From Deltaproteobacteria bacterium (GTDB lineage Bacteria; Desulfobacterota; Syntrophobacteria; BM002): a DNA stretch of 7,532 nt. The stretch's first letter is position 1. Every line of letters starts with the position of its first letter. The position numbers and the translations under genes are program-made. Positions 7,072 through 7,532 of the stretch are shown in pieces. A model generated the notes under the pieces. The model was given only the letters and a program-made list of their open reading frames with translations. It did not search any database and had not been told where the DNA came from. The DNA lies in assembly GCA_017861095.1 (NCBI GenBank), contig JAGFXI010000083.1, positions 1 through 7,532 of the forward strand. Reading direction: 5' to 3'.

Positions 7072-7113
7072 ACGGGGCAAAAATTTCTTTGGTGGGCAGT
7101 GCCCACCCTACAT
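7072..7113 (-). repeat. GTAG-headed REP-like palindrome, copy 1
   Basis: Read on the minus strand the core (7111-7091) is GTAG, then a GGTGGGCA/TGCCCACC hairpin, followed by an AT-rich tail. The full 42-bp unit matches copy 2 (7345-7386) at 38 of 42 positions in the same orientation. A GTAG or GTGG tetranucleotide before a hairpin is the classic layout of REP sequences mobilised by REP-associated tyrosine transposases; none is encoded here. The hairpin would be transcribed in the hslV leader. Confidence 0.75.
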
Positions 7114-7128
7114 GTCGGCAATCTCGCC

Positions 7129-7314
7129 CGGCGCCGGATGCAGGGTGGTCTGCGGAACAAAGTGCATCCGGAGCCACTACCTTCCTTCGCCGACAGAAAG
7201 CCCTCCCGAGCTTTATGCGCCCTTCCACTACAAGGCCGGGCCTCCCCCTATACGATCAATGCCGCGATCACGCCTCGGCGTGACACCTTCGTGGAGCAGA
7301 TCACCCTGCCCCAC
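7129..7314. repeat. Dispersed repeat copy B in the xerC-hslV gap
   Basis: About 185 bp homologous to copy A (3978-4183), including the 30-bp exact match at 7255-7284. A 29-bp block (7147-7175) matches 274-302 of the foldback element at 22 of 29 positions, six of the seven differences being transitions. It holds a 9-bp perfect inverted repeat, CCGGATGCA (7134-7142) with TGCATCCGG (7163-7171), and GTGGAGCAG/CTGCCCCAC (7291-7314, one mismatch). No gene is apparent. It is bracketed by the two REP-like units at 7072-7113 and 7345-7386, so the whole 361-nt gap is repeat sequence apart from short flanks. Confidence 0.75.
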
Positions 7315-7320
7315 ATGACC

Positions 7321-7349
7321 AAATCGCTGCTGAAAGCCGCTCCCACAGG
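7321..7349 (-). repeat. GTGG-headed REP-like sequence
   Basis: Minus-strand CCTGTGGGAGCGGCTTTCAG followed by CAGCGATTT resembles, from memory, the abundant pseudomonad/xanthomonad REPs of the form GTGGGAGCGG...CCGCGA. The expected stem GCGGCT/AGCCGC has one mismatch here (AGCAGC), suggesting a decayed copy. It overlaps the start of REP-like copy 2 by a few bases. Confidence 0.5.
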
Positions 7350-7386
7350 GCAAGAATTTCTGTGGTGGGCAATGCCCACCCTACAT
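7345..7386 (-). repeat. GTAG-headed REP-like palindrome, copy 2
   Basis: Direct repeat of 7072-7113 (38/42). Core 7384-7364 on the minus strand: GTAG then GGTGGGCA/TTGCCCACC. It lies 14 nt beyond the xerC stop codon, where the hairpin could protect the 3' end of the message. Confidence 0.75.
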
Positions 7387-7400
7387 TTTCCCGCAAACCT

Positions 7401-7532
7401 CTAATTCTCCTCCTCCTCGTCCTTCGGCGCCATCGCGCCGCCACGCCGCGTGATCCTGCTCCGCGGATGGGCTCGGTCATAGACCGCCATGAGCTTGTCC
7501 ACCGTTAGATGAGTATATCGCTGGGTGGTGGA
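7401..7532 (-). CDS. xerC: Tyrosine recombinase XerC, C-terminal 43 residues (cut by window edge)
   Basis: XerC, with XerD, resolves chromosome dimers at dif near the division septum. The visible tail reads STTQRYTHLTVDKLMAVYDR then AHPRS, the standard C-terminus of XerC/XerD recombinases. Tyr6 of the fragment (in TTQRYTH) is the expected nucleophile that attaches covalently to DNA. The AHPR ending and position upstream of hslVU favour XerC over XerD, since xerC-hslV-hslU is a recurrent order (as with codV in Bacillus). After AHPRS comes an extra tail of about 18 residues with basic RITRRGG and acidic KDEEEEN parts, which I do not recognise as a family feature. The catalytic Arg/His residues lie outside the window. 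Confidence 0.88.
   Translation of the reverse strand, partial: STTQRYTHLTVDKLMAVYDRAHPRSRITRRGGAMAPKDEEEEN

Noticed and set aside
7072..7386. CRISPR array
   Set aside because: Only two repeat units about 230 bp apart, internally palindromic, with a dispersed repeat between them rather than spacers; no cas genes.

Overview
This window is a compact, minus-strand stretch of bacterial core-metabolism genes, high in G+C by eye. In transcription order (right to left) it holds the 3' end of xerC, hslV, hslU, argB, argD, argF, argG and the 5' end of argH. All seven complete or cut genes have clear family signatures and no visible frameshift. The order xerC-hslV-hslU followed by an arginine cluster, with an ArgG of the 'FEGGILEDP' type, recalls deltaproteobacterial-type or NC10/Methylomirabilota-like genomes. 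That placement is an inference from memory and is weak; no 16S or phylogenetic marker was tested.

Functionally there are two blocks. HslV and HslU form the two-component ATP-dependent protease (peptidase plus unfoldase). ArgB, ArgD, ArgF, ArgG and ArgH cover the second, fourth and last three steps from N-acetylglutamate to arginine. ArgC and the acetylornithine-processing enzyme (ArgJ or ArgE) are not in the window. Junctions are mostly operon-like: hslV and hslU overlap, hslU-argB and argD-argF are about 55 nt apart, and argF-argG are separated by 4 nt.

The unusual content lies in the three long gaps (argG-argH, argB-argD, xerC-hslV). The argG-argH gap holds a 293-bp foldback element with 22-bp terminal inverted repeats (21/22 matching). 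It ends in CTAG on both sides, and one of these CTAGs contains the argG stop codon. If the CTAG is a target duplication, removing the element restores a 21-nt argG-argH spacer. The argB-argD and xerC-hslV gaps carry two copies of a related non-coding sequence without those terminal repeats; the three share aligned blocks in the same order and orientation. The xerC-hslV copy is also flanked by two direct copies of a GTAG-headed palindromic REP-like repeat and sits beside a second REP-like sequence resembling pseudomonad/xanthomonad REPs.

I found no convincing new coding system, RNA gene, tRNA, CRISPR array or classical intrinsic terminator. The main points of interest are the repeats colonising the gaps of an otherwise ordinary operon.
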